Assembly: GCF_947492815.1 (NCBI RefSeq)
Contig: NZ_CANLOB010000013.1
Location: 1 to 64,000, forward strand
Direction: 5' to 3'
DNA from: an uncultured Dokdonia sp.
Lineage (GTDB): Bacteria; Bacteroidota; Bacteroidia; Flavobacteriales; Flavobacteriaceae
Length of the DNA stretch: 64,000 nucleotides
A model generated the notes under the pieces. That model was not told the origin of the DNA. It searched no databases and saw only the letters and a list, made by a program, of their open reading frames with translations. The translations under genes and the position numbers were made by a program. This document shows, in pieces, positions 52,549-62,019 of the stretch. The first letter of the stretch is position 1. Every line of letters begins with the position of its first letter.

Positions 52549-53493
52549 ATGAGATTATATCAATTAGCATACTTACTAGTAATTATCTTTATAGTATCCT
52601 GTAGCAGTGATGATAAAGCTATAGATGTTGTACTTGAGGAGGTAGAACGTGGTGCAATTTTGCGTAATATCGATAGAGTTTCTCCTAATTTTGAACGTAC
52701 AGATTTAGAAAGTGCTTTTACAGTGGTGTTAGAAGAACAAGATCTTGAAGAAGGTGGAATTTTTGATTTTGTAAGACTCTATATTCAGTATACAGATAGA
52801 GATATTTCTAATGGAGACAACAGTAGTGCTGAAATTACGTTACGTGATGTTCCTAGTTCTGATTTTCAAACAGGAGGTAATGGATTACCTGTAGGCACTA
52901 TAGAAGTTGTGTACCAAGAAGCTATCGATGCTTTAAGCCTTAATTCAGGCACAATACAAGCTGGAGATCAATTTGATTTGCGTATGGAAATACATCTTAC
53001 AGATGGTCGTACGTTTAGTTCTGAAAACGGAAGTGCCTCTATACTTACAGATGCTTGCTTTTTTAAATCGCCCTATAGATATGTTATTAACGTCATAGAC
53101 ACTATTGAAAACGACTTATTTACAGGAACCTATAATTATGAGATAGTAGCAGGATCTTCTCCATCTTTTTTCAGTGTGGGAGATCAAGGAATTGTCTCTA
53201 TTACAGCAGGAAGTACACCTAATGTAAGAAATACAGGACTTATAGGTGAAGGGTTAGAGTTTACAATTGCTGGAACAAATGTATATCCAAAAATCTATCA
53301 ATCTGTTAATCTTTTTTGTAGAGATTCTGCATTTCATAGTCTTACAGGACCTGATGAAGAAAATTTTGGAATTGTAGACCTTAATGATGATACTGTTTTT
53401 GAATTAAACTTAGTATTTGGTTATGAAGGTTGGGGAGGATCAGGTGATCTCACAACTCCACAAACTATTCGATTTCGTTTTTCAAAACAATAA
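52549..53493 (+). CDS. Array lipoprotein 6 of 6
   Basis: 314 residues, lipobox IVSC and SSDDK. The nearest relative is gene 5 (FDLRMEIHLTDGRTFSSEN, ASILTDACFFKSPYRYVINV, PKIYQSVNLFCRDS, VFGYEGWGG). N-terminal block VLEEVERGAILRNI. Terminal RFSKQ. A large secreted metalloprotease gene follows 113 bp downstream. Function is unknown. Confidence 0.8.
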   Translation: MRLYQLAYLLVIIFIVSCSSDDKAIDVVLEEVERGAILRNIDRVSPNFERTDLESAFTVVLEEQDLEEGGIFDFVRLYIQYTDRDISNGDNSSAEITLRDVPSSDFQTGGNGLPVGTIEVVYQEAIDALSLNSGTIQAGDQFDLRMEIHLTDGRTFSSENGSASILTDACFFKSPYRYVINVIDTIENDLFTGTYNYEIVAGSSPSFFSVGDQGIVSITAGSTPNVRNTGLIGEGLEFTIAGTNVYPKIYQSVNLFCRDSAFHSLTGPDEENFGIVDLNDDTVFELNLVFGYEGWGGSGDLTTPQTIRFRFSKQ

Positions 53494-53606
53494 ACACAAG
53501 CGATTTATCTTATTAAAATGTTAATGTTGATCTAAATTATTGTTAAGTATTTTGTTATTCTTATTTTGCTAAGTACTTAATATCATCACATCAACAAACC
53601 CAACCA

Positions 53607-56117
53607 ATGAGAAGAATTTTAACGCTTAGTTTACTATGTGTATTCTGTTTTACTACCACTATACATGCTCAAAAAAGGAATAAGAGAAAAAAGAAAGGAA
53701 TTCCTGAGAAAGTAGAAAAATCAGAGCAAAAGAAAGAAAAGAAAGAAAAGAAAGATAAAAATTCTATTAAAGACTATAAAGAGGTTGTTACTAAAGAAGC
53801 AATAACAGATAGTGGTCTTTTTCAAGTACATCGTGTCAAAAAATCATATCTCTATGAAATTCCCTTTTCTGTATTAGAAAAAGACATGCTTTGGGTAAGT
53901 CGTATTGCTCAAATACCTTCTGGACTAGGAGGAGGTTTTTTTAATGCAGGTACAAAAACGAATGAACAAGTTGTTCATTGGCAACGTTTTCAAGATAAAA
54001 TATTACTCAAAGTAAAATCGTATAGAAATATTGCAGATAGTACAAAAGCAATTAGTAATTCTGTACGTGTAAATAATTATGAGCCTACATTATATGCTTT
54101 TGATATAAAAGCATTTAATAAAGACTCTACGGCGGTTGTTATAGATGTTACAAAGCTATTTTCTACAGATGTAAAAGCAATTAGTGGTTTACCTTCTCGT
54201 TTACGTAAACAATACAAAGTAAAAAAACTAGACGCTTCTCGTAGTTTTATAAACAGTGTTAAAAGTTTTCCATTGAATATTGAGGTAAAACAAGACTTTA
54301 CCTATGATGCTTCAGAACCACCTACAGCTCGAAGTACAGAATCTATTAGTCTTCAAATGAATCAATCTATGATTCTATTACCAGAAGAACCGATGCAACC
54401 TAGGATTTCAGATCCTAGAGTTGGCTTTTTTACAGTAAGTCAATATGATTATGGAAGCGATGCGTTAAAAGCTGATGAAAAGACATACATAAGAAGATGG
54501 CGATTAGAACCTAAAGATCCAGAAGCATATGCAAGAGGAGAGTTGGTAGAACCTGTAAAGCCTATTGTATATTATTTAGATCCAGGAACCCCTGAAAATT
54601 TACAGAAGTATATTAAGCAAGGAATAGAAGATTGGCAAAAACCTTTTGAAACTGCAGGATTCAAAAATGCCATTATAGCTAAGGATGCACCCACTCCAGA
54701 AGAAGATCCTGAATTTAGTCCTGAAGATATACGATATTCTGTGGTACGTTATGTTGCTAGTACTACTCGTAATGCAGTAGGACCAAGTGTGTCAGACCCT
54801 CGTAGTGGAGAGATTATAGAAAGTGATATCATTTGGTATCATAATCATTTACGTAGTTATAGAAATCGCTATTTATTAGAAACTGGTGCTGCAAACCCTA
54901 GCGCTCGAACCTTAAATACACCCGACGATGAGATAGGGGAGATGATGCGTATGGTAATTGCTCATGAAGTAGGTCATGCTTTAGGATTCCCTCATAATAT
55001 GGCAGCTAGTTATGCATATGATGTAGAATCTTATAGAGACGGTACGTTTACTCAAAAAAATGGAATTGCTGCAAGCCTTATGGATTATGCGAGATATAAT
55101 TATATCGCACAACCAGGAGACCAAAATATACGTTTTGTACGTCAGATGGGACCTTATGATCACTATGCTGTAAATTGGGGATATAGATGGTTACCCAACA
55201 CAACAACCGAAGGAGAACTGCCTACATTAAATAAGTGGATTGTAGAGAAAGCAAATGATCCTATTTATAAATATGGACGTCAGTCTAGCCGTTTTGACCC
55301 GCAATCACAAACAGAAGGTATTGGAGATGATCCTATCAAAGCTAGTACATATGGTATTAAAAATTTGAAATATGTAATAAAGAACTTACCATCTTGGACC
55401 TCTGATCAAACCAATAACTACCAAGATTTAGAAGAACTTTATGGTGAATTATTAGGAGTTTATAGCAGATATGTTGGTCATGTGGTAACGAATATAGGTG
55501 GTGTATATGAAAATCTCAAAAATCCTGATCAATCTGGAATAGTATATACACATTTGGATAAAAATGCACAACAGGAGTCTATGAAGTGGCTTCAAGATAA
55601 CTTATTTAAAACACAAGATTGGTTAGCAGACGCTTCTATATTACAAAATATAGATCATGCAGGTTATTTTGAACGTATGCGCAACGTACAATCTCGCTAT
55701 TTAAATGGTCTTTTAAGTTTTGATCGTATAGGAAGACTCATAGATGCAGAAACTGTAAATGATGAATATTACAGTGCTTATGAGATGTTCTCTCAATTGC
55801 GTAAAGGACTGTGGTCTGAAGCTTCACGAGGACAAAGTGTAGATATATACAGACGTAATTTACAGAAGTCATACATAGATAGAATGCAGTTTTTAATGAC
55901 AAACGATGGACCTGCGAGAAGAAGAGGAAGACCTGGTTTTGAAAGTACGTTTGTATACAATACCAGTACTTCAGATATTAAATCATTGGTGCGAGGCGAA
56001 CTAACAACTTTGCGTTCTACACTAAGAAATGCTAAAAATGGAAACATTAATAGAATTACAAAATACCATTACCAAGATGTAATTGCTAGAATAGATGCTT
56101 TATTAGATCCTAAATAA
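53607..56117 (+). CDS. Secreted zinc-dependent metalloprotease (DUF5117/DUF4953 type)
   Basis: 836 residues with a signal peptide (about 1-22, ending IHAQ) and a lysine-rich stretch after it. Zinc motif HEVGHALGFPH (metzincin-type HExxHxxGxxH) within MVIAHEVGHALGFPHNMAAS, followed by ASLMDYARYNYIAQ containing the Met-turn. The N-terminal region (LWVSRIAQIPSGLGGGFFNAG) and C-terminal helical region match the large Bacteroidota metalloproteases of this type. It is probably exported to the periplasm or surface. Confidence 0.88.
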   Translation: MRRILTLSLLCVFCFTTTIHAQKRNKRKKKGIPEKVEKSEQKKEKKEKKDKNSIKDYKEVVTKEAITDSGLFQVHRVKKSYLYEIPFSVLEKDMLWVSRIAQIPSGLGGGFFNAGTKTNEQVVHWQRFQDKILLKVKSYRNIADSTKAISNSVRVNNYEPTLYAFDIKAFNKDSTAVVIDVTKLFSTDVKAISGLPSRLRKQYKVKKLDASRSFINSVKSFPLNIEVKQDFTYDASEPPTARSTESISLQMNQSMILLPEEPMQPRISDPRVGFFTVSQYDYGSDALKADEKTYIRRWRLEPKDPEAYARGELVEPVKPIVYYLDPGTPENLQKYIKQGIEDWQKPFETAGFKNAIIAKDAPTPEEDPEFSPEDIRYSVVRYVASTTRNAVGPSVSDPRSGEIIESDIIWYHNHLRSYRNRYLLETGAANPSARTLNTPDDEIGEMMRMVIAHEVGHALGFPHNMAASYAYDVESYRDGTFTQKNGIAASLMDYARYNYIAQPGDQNIRFVRQMGPYDHYAVNWGYRWLPNTTTEGELPTLNKWIVEKANDPIYKYGRQSSRFDPQSQTEGIGDDPIKASTYGIKNLKYVIKNLPSWTSDQTNNYQDLEELYGELLGVYSRYVGHVVTNIGGVYENLKNPDQSGIVYTHLDKNAQQESMKWLQDNLFKTQDWLADASILQNIDHAGYFERMRNVQSRYLNGLLSFDRIGRLIDAETVNDEYYSAYEMFSQLRKGLWSEASRGQSVDIYRRNLQKSYIDRMQFLMTNDGPARRRGRPGFESTFVYNTSTSDIKSLVRGELTTLRSTLRNAKNGNINRITKYHYQDVIARIDALLDPK

Positions 56118-56135
56118 CCAATAAACTATAAATTT

Positions 56136-56171
56136 AAAAGCTCTTAAATAGAATTATTTAAGAGCTTTTTT
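56136..56171 (+). terminator. Terminator between the metalloprotease and the VanX-like gene
   Basis: The arms AAAAGCTCTTAAAT (56136-56149) and ATTTAAGAGCTTTT (56156-56169) form a 14-bp stem with T-runs on both strands. It lies between the convergent stops at 56117 and 56192, so it is likely bidirectional. Confidence 0.92.
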
Positions 56172-56191
56172 ATGTACATATCTAATTATTG

Positions 56192-56806
56192 CTATTCCGA
56201 ACAGTCAAAATCGATATCTAGTACTTTTAGACCATAATTTTTTGCATCATAATTAAAATGCCACCACTCTGTTCTAATCACAGAAAATCCATTCTTTTTC
56301 ATCACATCCCATAACAACTTTCTATTTGCTTTTACAGTATCGGTATGATGTGGATGATCTATATGGGCTTCTTTTCCAAAATGATCATAATCACTTCCCA
56401 TATCTAGAGGAGTTCCATCCAGTTTTACAATAGTCATATCAATAGCAGCACCTCTATTATGAATAGAACCACTCTTATAAGGATTTCCTACATACGAAGG
56501 GTTAGGGTAAATTGCCCACATTTTCTTTTGAACAGAAAGCGGTCTATAACAATCAAAAAATTGAATTTTATAACCTAATTCACAAAAATCATGATTGGCA
56601 GCAGCAATAGCTTCGGCGACTTCTGGAAGTAGTAAGCATTGCACACAATCATACACCGTTGTTTTTAAGAAATTATCATCTGTAGCATATTTTACATCAT
56701 ATGCATACGTACCTCCATAGGTTTCGATGTTTACTAGTGGCGATTCCTGTGCATTACTTATATAAGAAAACAGCATAATGCCTATTAAAAAATGATATAT
56801 CTTCAT
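56192..56806 (-). CDS. D-Ala-D-Ala dipeptidase (VanX/M15 family)
   Basis: 204 residues from the ATG at 56806, which gives a proper signal peptide (MKIYHFLIGIMLFSYISNAQ). A longer frame to 56902 would overlap the next gene and is rejected. Zinc/catalytic motifs: SIHNRGAAIDM and EWWHFNYD, plus FFDCYRPLSVQKKMW. It cleaves D-Ala-D-Ala dipeptide in the envelope. In this setting it most likely serves peptidoglycan turnover rather than vancomycin resistance, because no vanH/vanA neighbour is present. Confidence 0.88.
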   Translation of the reverse strand: MKIYHFLIGIMLFSYISNAQESPLVNIETYGGTYAYDVKYATDDNFLKTTVYDCVQCLLLPEVAEAIAAANHDFCELGYKIQFFDCYRPLSVQKKMWAIYPNPSYVGNPYKSGSIHNRGAAIDMTIVKLDGTPLDMGSDYDHFGKEAHIDHPHHTDTVKANRKLLWDVMKKNGFSVIRTEWWHFNYDAKNYGLKVLDIDFDCSE

Positions 56807-56844
56807 ACCGTTAAAATACAAAAAATGATGATGAGGTTGTATAC

Positions 56845-56858
56845 GCTTTCGCGAAAGC
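56845..56858. repeat. Iterated palindrome between divergent genes
   Basis: An exact copy within ATACGCTTTCGCGAAAGCGTAT, between the VanX-like start (56806) and the methyltransferase start (56885). Here it cannot be a terminator for either gene. Confidence 0.9.
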
Positions 56859-56884
56859 GTATAATTGCTTAATCTTAGTAAATT

Positions 56885-58096
56885 ATGATCCAATTTCCAC
56901 ATATAAAAACGCAGCGTCTGGCTATTAAATTAAAACCTAAAGCTGAAAAACTTGTAAAACAAGGACATCCGTGGATTTTTGAAGATAGTATCGCCAAACA
57001 AAATAAAGCAGGAAACGCAGGAGATATTGCAATTTTATTTGATCAACGTAAGGATAAGGTATTTGCAATTGGTTTGTATGATCCAGATTCTCCTATTAGA
57101 ATTAAAGTAATTAGCGCATCTCCAACAACTCTAGATACGTTGTTTTTTCAACAAAGAATAGCTACAGCATTTTCTAAACGAACTGAATTATTAAAAACAG
57201 CTACTAATAGTTATCGCTTACTTTTTGGAGAAAATGATGGATTCCCGGGCTTCATCGCCGATGTTTATAAAGATGTTTTAGTCGTCAAATTGTATACAGG
57301 AATCTGGTTTCCATATCTAGAAATGATCCTACCAGAACTCGTCTCTATTTCTAAAGTAAACACTGTAGTTGTGAGATTAAGCCGCAATTTACAGAAATCA
57401 AATGCACATGGATTTAAAGACGGACAAGTCATTCATGGTACATTACCTTCTGAAGTTATTTATTTTAAAGAACATGGAATACGTTTTTCAGCTAATGTAA
57501 TTCATGGTCATAAAACAGGCTATTTTTTAGATCATAGACATAATAGAAAACGTGTTGGTGAACTATCTAAAGGAAATAGAGTTTTAGATATATTTAGTTA
57601 TGCTGGCGGATTTTCAGTACACGCACTTGCAGGTGGTGCTACCGAAGTCGTGAGTCTAGATATAAGCGCACAAGCCTTAGAAGTAGCTCTTGAAAATGGG
57701 AAATTAAATCCTAGTAAAGGAACGCACAAAGTGATGGCTGTAGATGCTTTTGTAGGATTACAACAACTTATAGACGAGCAACAAAAATTTGATATTGTTG
57801 TGATTGACCCTCCTAGTTTTGCAAAAAGTGCTAGAGAGATAGAAAGTGCTAAGCATAGTTACAGTAGATTAGCTTCTTTAGGCGTACAATTAGTCACTAA
57901 AAAAGGTATTTTAGTACTAGCTTCTTGTTCTTCAAGAATTACAGCACAGCAATTTTTTGATATTTCAGAACAGGCTATCGCAAAAAGTAAGCGTTCCTTC
58001 AAAGTAATAGAAAAAACATTTCATGATAGTGATCATCCTATTAGTTTTCCAGAAGGAGCATATCTTAAATGTGGGTATTACCATTTAGATTCATAA
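56885..58096 (+). CDS. Class I SAM-dependent rRNA large-subunit methyltransferase (RlmI-like)
   Basis: 403 residues: an N-terminal PUA domain (LKPKAEKLVKQGHPWIFEDSI) and a middle RNA-binding region. The Rossmann methyltransferase domain contains GYFLDHRHNRKRV, VLDIFSYAGGFSVHALAGGA (SAM loop) and VVIDPPSFAKS, followed by LVLASCSSRI with the catalytic Cys. It methylates a cytosine of 23S rRNA by family analogy. Confidence 0.87.
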   Translation: MIQFPHIKTQRLAIKLKPKAEKLVKQGHPWIFEDSIAKQNKAGNAGDIAILFDQRKDKVFAIGLYDPDSPIRIKVISASPTTLDTLFFQQRIATAFSKRTELLKTATNSYRLLFGENDGFPGFIADVYKDVLVVKLYTGIWFPYLEMILPELVSISKVNTVVVRLSRNLQKSNAHGFKDGQVIHGTLPSEVIYFKEHGIRFSANVIHGHKTGYFLDHRHNRKRVGELSKGNRVLDIFSYAGGFSVHALAGGATEVVSLDISAQALEVALENGKLNPSKGTHKVMAVDAFVGLQQLIDEQQKFDIVVIDPPSFAKSAREIESAKHSYSRLASLGVQLVTKKGILVLASCSSRITAQQFFDISEQAIAKSKRSFKVIEKTFHDSDHPISFPEGAYLKCGYYHLDS

Positions 58097-58113
58097 ATTA
58101 GTAGTTTTTACCT

Positions 58114-59667
58114 ATGAGAAAATATACATATATCATTGCTATTTTAGTATGCGTTTGTATACGCTGTACTCCTGATAAACCAGACGTTTTTATATCATTG
58201 GAAGAACGTTCGTTACTTCCGTATCCTAATGAGTTAGCAACATCTGAGCAAGGATTTCTGGTAGATGCCAATACAGTTATTTATGCCGGGGCTAGTTTAG
58301 AAAGTCAGGCAGTAGCACAAGGGTTTGCTGATCGATTTAAAAATGCTAGCGGATTTACATTACAAACGATACAGGAAAGTAAACTGGCAACCAATAGTAT
58401 TCATTTTGTATTAGATAGAAATGCTAATAATATTTCTAATAATGAAGGGTATATTCTCAAGGCATCTAAAGATCGTGTTATCATTAGAGCACGTGCAATG
58501 GCTGGGTTGCATATGGGAGTTCAAACATTGTATCAATTACTTCCTGATCAAATTGCTAGTAATACAGTAATCCCTGAAACCGTATGGGCAATTCCTGGTG
58601 TTGAGATACAAGATGCTCCTACCTACGCTTATAGAGGGGCAATGCTAGATGTAGCAAGACATTTCTTTTCAGTACAAGATGTAAAACGATATATAGATTT
58701 AATCGCTAGTTATAAAATTAATAAACTACACCTACATCTTACTGATGATCAAGGATGGCGTATAGAGATCAAATCATGGCCTAAACTAACAGAAATTGGA
58801 AGTACAAGCGCTGTAGGTGGTGACCCAGGTGGGTTTTATACACAGGCAGAGTTTAGAGATATTGTGGCTTATGCAAAACTGCATCATATCACAATCATTC
58901 CAGAAATTGACATGCCTGGGCATACCAACGCTGCATTAGCGTCATATCCAGAATTAAATTGTGATGGAAAAGCAAGAGAACTATATACAGGTATGAGAGT
59001 AGGATTTAGTACACTTTGTGTAGATAGCGATGTTACCTATGAGTTCCTTGATGATGTTATTAGAGAATTGTCAGAACTTACCGATGGAGATTATATTCAT
59101 TTAGGAGGAGACGAATCCCATGTTACTTCAAAAGAAGATTACAATGTGTTTTTGACAAAGGCACAAGCTATCGTAAAAAAATACGGTAAGAATGTGATGG
59201 GATGGGAAGATATTCAAAGTGCAGGTATTTCTGATGAAACGATTGTACAACATTGGACCAATAGTGAAATTGCTATCAAAGGAGCAAAACAAGGAGCTTC
59301 TGTGGTATTATCTCCAGCACCAAAAACGTATCTTGATATGAAGTATAGAAAAGATACTAAAATAGGACTTACGTGGGCGGGAGTAACACCTATTGATAGT
59401 GCCTATATATGGAATCCTCGTATGATATTAAAAGAGGTGCCTTCATCACAAATTATAGGTATAGAATCTCCTTTATGGACAGAAACAGTGAGAGATATGG
59501 ATGCTATTGAATACTTGGTATTCCCTAGGTTGATAGGACATGCAGAATTGGGTTGGTCTAGCGAAGATAATATAGGTTGGGAATCTTATCTCATACGACT
59601 CAAAACACATTTGAAAAGATTAGAAATAAAAGAAGTAAACTACTATAAATCTCCGCTTTTAGAATAA
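58114..59667 (+). CDS. Beta-N-acetylhexosaminidase (GH20), lipoprotein
   Basis: 517 residues with an SPII-like signal (CIRC). An N-terminal GH20b domain is followed by the catalytic barrel with HLHLTDDQGWRIEIK, IIPEIDMPGH and the catalytic Asp-Glu pair in HLGGDES (D333, E334). It removes terminal N-acetylglucosamine or N-acetylgalactosamine from chitin or glycan oligosaccharides. It starts 17 bp after the methyltransferase gene. Confidence 0.92.
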   Translation: MRKYTYIIAILVCVCIRCTPDKPDVFISLEERSLLPYPNELATSEQGFLVDANTVIYAGASLESQAVAQGFADRFKNASGFTLQTIQESKLATNSIHFVLDRNANNISNNEGYILKASKDRVIIRARAMAGLHMGVQTLYQLLPDQIASNTVIPETVWAIPGVEIQDAPTYAYRGAMLDVARHFFSVQDVKRYIDLIASYKINKLHLHLTDDQGWRIEIKSWPKLTEIGSTSAVGGDPGGFYTQAEFRDIVAYAKLHHITIIPEIDMPGHTNAALASYPELNCDGKARELYTGMRVGFSTLCVDSDVTYEFLDDVIRELSELTDGDYIHLGGDESHVTSKEDYNVFLTKAQAIVKKYGKNVMGWEDIQSAGISDETIVQHWTNSEIAIKGAKQGASVVLSPAPKTYLDMKYRKDTKIGLTWAGVTPIDSAYIWNPRMILKEVPSSQIIGIESPLWTETVRDMDAIEYLVFPRLIGHAELGWSSEDNIGWESYLIRLKTHLKRLEIKEVNYYKSPLLE

Positions 59668-59674
59668 TATATTT

Positions 59675-60076
59675 TCATGTTAATGAGGTAATCCATTTTA
59701 AGGCACTATCTAATGAATAAAAATTACGGATTTTATGACCAAACATTTTCTTCTCACTCATAAAATTCATGAGACCACTTTTATTATAAGTAACAATGGC
59801 TAGTGCTTTTAAAGAGAAACCTTCTTTATAAAACTTTTTCCAATCGTCATATTTTATGTCATAGGTATTGTACCTATTTGATATTAATGAGAGGTTTATT
59901 TTTCTTCCGTAGTGGTCTATAGCAATATCTATAAGCTCTTGCGCTCTTTCCCAAGTAATATATTCTCCTTCATTTATCTGAGATATAATAAAGTCTTTAT
60001 AAAAATGAAATGTGCCACATTGTAGAATATACGTTTGTTCAAAGTGGGGTAAGGCTTTGTAATCAACTGTTTTCAT
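59675..60076 (-). CDS. Small unknown protein, paralogue 1 (STAS/SpoIIAA-like layout)
   Basis: 133 residues from the ATG at 60076; a TTG at 60091 is in frame. Conserved with the next gene: a start with YILQCGTFHFYKDFIISQINEGEYITWERAQELIDIA, then the NRYNTYDIKYDDWKKF block and a C-terminal KSGLMNFMSEKKMF...ALKWIT. The fold looks alpha/beta, like STAS-type modules, but identity is too low to assert a function. Confidence 0.6.
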   Translation of the reverse strand: MKTVDYKALPHFEQTYILQCGTFHFYKDFIISQINEGEYITWERAQELIDIAIDHYGRKINLSLISNRYNTYDIKYDDWKKFYKEGFSLKALAIVTYNKSGLMNFMSEKKMFGHKIRNFYSLDSALKWITSLT

Positions 60077-60211
60077 ATAAGAAAAGTACAATTAATGTTT
60101 TTCTATATGCACTAGACTATGAGTAGAAAATACAATGCTAGATGAACGGCATTTTTGCATAGTTCAAATACAAAATTGGCACATAAAATATGATTACAAT
60201 CTATTTTTTTG

Positions 60212-60643
60212 CTATCCTACCATGGAGGTATCCCTAATAGTAGGTTTATGTGTAGTTACCCATTCGGCAGCATCGTATAAATTTTCAAATGTCTTGATCT
60301 TAGATTTGAAAAATATTTTTTCCATCATCACATTAATCAAGCCACTCTTAGAATAAGTGACAACAGCAAATGATCTAAGCGTATGTCTTTTTTTGAAAAA
60401 CTTTAACCAATCTTGTGCTTCAATAGAGTAAGAGTAAACTCTATTAGAAATATAAGATATTTTTGAACCACTTCCGTAGTGATTTAATGCAAGTTCTATA
60501 ATATCTTGTGCAGATTCCCAATTAAAATGAACCCCCTCATTAATCTCAGAGATTATGAAGTTTTCAAAGAAATAGAACACACCTGAAGAAAGGATGTATA
60601 CATCTTCTAATTCATATTTTAGGTTTGATTCAGCGACTAACAT
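60212..60643 (-). CDS. Small unknown protein, paralogue 2
   Basis: 143 residues. It aligns along its length with the gene at 59675-60076: FENFIISEINEGVHFNWESAQDIIELALNHYG, YISNRVYSYSIEAQDWLKFF, and KSGLINVMMEKIFF with a C-terminal AAEWVTTH. A tandem duplication is evident. No signal peptide or membrane helix is present. Function is unknown. Confidence 0.6.
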   Translation of the reverse strand: MLVAESNLKYELEDVYILSSGVFYFFENFIISEINEGVHFNWESAQDIIELALNHYGSGSKISYISNRVYSYSIEAQDWLKFFKKRHTLRSFAVVTYSKSGLINVMMEKIFFKSKIKTFENLYDAAEWVTTHKPTIRDTSMVG

Positions 60644-60754
60644 AGTATAAAGCTACAGATGATATCTGATATGATAGATGAAAAATACCCATTTTTCAAT
60701 CAAAAAAGATGAAATGCATTTTTTTTTCGTTAAAATACACAAACAAACGTTAGT

Positions 60755-61810
60755 TTATTGACATCCACTACTAAAGCCAGTTGCATCAAAAGTAGCTTCT
60801 ACAACGCCTGTTCTTGTATTTGATAGTGCTTGAATAACAAGATTATTCATCCCGCTACCATCACGTTTTGGGCTACAGTATTCGAATAAATAAAAACTAT
60901 TTGCTTGATTAGCTACATTATTAGAAACTTGATTAAATACGGTTTCTAATTCAGAACTATCAGTAGCAAAAACACTTCCTGAAGTTCCTATTTGTGAAAG
61001 TGTATTTTCATCTATTTCATTACCTAATCCAATTGTGAAAAACGAAATATTCTCATCTGCATTTGCTACAGCAGTAAGGGCTTCTTGTTCTGTAAAACGA
61101 GCCGCTTGATCTGTACCATCTGTAAAAATAACAATAGATGCCGCTCCAAAAACATCTTGCGCTTCGGCATTTGTGATGAGGTTTTCAGCTACTTGTGTCG
61201 ATTTGATGACAGCTCCATATAAGTCTGTAGATGGATCATTACTAATATCTGGTGTAATACTATTAATAGCATCTTGTAATACTGTAGCGCTAGAGGTTGG
61301 CGGTTGTAATTCGTGTAATATATCTTCTCCGTCAAACCAATAAATACCCATTTGAAAAGAATTTGTGGGAATAGATGGTACTACATTCGTAATAAAACTT
61401 ATAGATGCATCTTTTAATTCTTGCAAACTTGAGCTCAACACACTATTACTTAAATCGAGTACTAAGATGGTATTATTTACAAAAATCTGTGAATTAGGAG
61501 AAATTTCTGCAGAAGATTCTGAACTTGATATTTCATTAAAACAAGCATCATTACGTCCTTGTTCAAAAATTCTAAAATCTGAAGGATTCAACCCAGGAAC
61601 TCCATTGCCATCTAGATCTGTAACTCTAAAAAATACAGATACTTTAGAAGGAAGTGTTGTAAAGGAATCTTCTATAGTAAGGGTTAGTTCTTGTGCGCCT
61701 AAGTTAAGGCATTCTATACCACTAGTAGAGTTACCATCATCATCACGCGTACTACATGCCGTGGTTATAAATACTAAAAGTGCTAAAAAATAAAAAATGT
61801 TGATTTTCAT
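60755..61810 (-). CDS. Von Willebrand factor A domain lipoprotein
   Basis: 351 residues with an SPII signal (lipobox TTAC, Cys 19). The MIDAS motif DLSNS (in ILVLDLSNSVLSS) and a later ASIVIFTDGTDQA identify a VWA domain (about 115-290). An N-terminal beta segment (FFRVTDLDGNGVPGLNPSDFRIF) looks like an Ig-like region. It is probably a surface or periplasmic metal-dependent adhesion/assembly protein, with partners unknown. Confidence 0.82.
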   Translation of the reverse strand: MKINIFYFLALLVFITTACSTRDDDGNSTSGIECLNLGAQELTLTIEDSFTTLPSKVSVFFRVTDLDGNGVPGLNPSDFRIFEQGRNDACFNEISSSESSAEISPNSQIFVNNTILVLDLSNSVLSSSLQELKDASISFITNVVPSIPTNSFQMGIYWFDGEDILHELQPPTSSATVLQDAINSITPDISNDPSTDLYGAVIKSTQVAENLITNAEAQDVFGAASIVIFTDGTDQAARFTEQEALTAVANADENISFFTIGLGNEIDENTLSQIGTSGSVFATDSSELETVFNQVSNNVANQANSFYLFEYCSPKRDGSGMNNLVIQALSNTRTGVVEATFDATGFSSGCQ

Positions 61811-62019
61811 AAAGGTTCGATTTGATTGATGCTAGCATAACGCTTCACATTCCTTTTTTATTTTAAACACATTCTGTTAAGAGAAGCATAATTTTACGAC
61901 CTAATTAAAAAATATAGATCTATTGATACATGGTTTTGGTACAAAACTTGTTAATGAATATGTTAAGTATCACCCATTATTAAGACACATTTATTATCTT
62001 TACTCATCAAATAATTATT

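Noticed and set aside
47388..53493. Lipoprotein array as immunity genes of a polymorphic toxin system
   Set aside because: No toxin gene or toxin cassette lies nearby, and all six are full-length exported lipoproteins of one family.
56192..56806. Vancomycin resistance determinant
   Set aside because: Only a VanX-like dipeptidase is present; vanH/vanA-type ligase genes and a VanRS system are absent, so housekeeping peptidoglycan turnover is more likely.
56807..56902. N-terminal extension of the VanX-like protein up to 56902
   Set aside because: It would overlap the divergent methyltransferase start and hide the signal peptide that begins at 56806.
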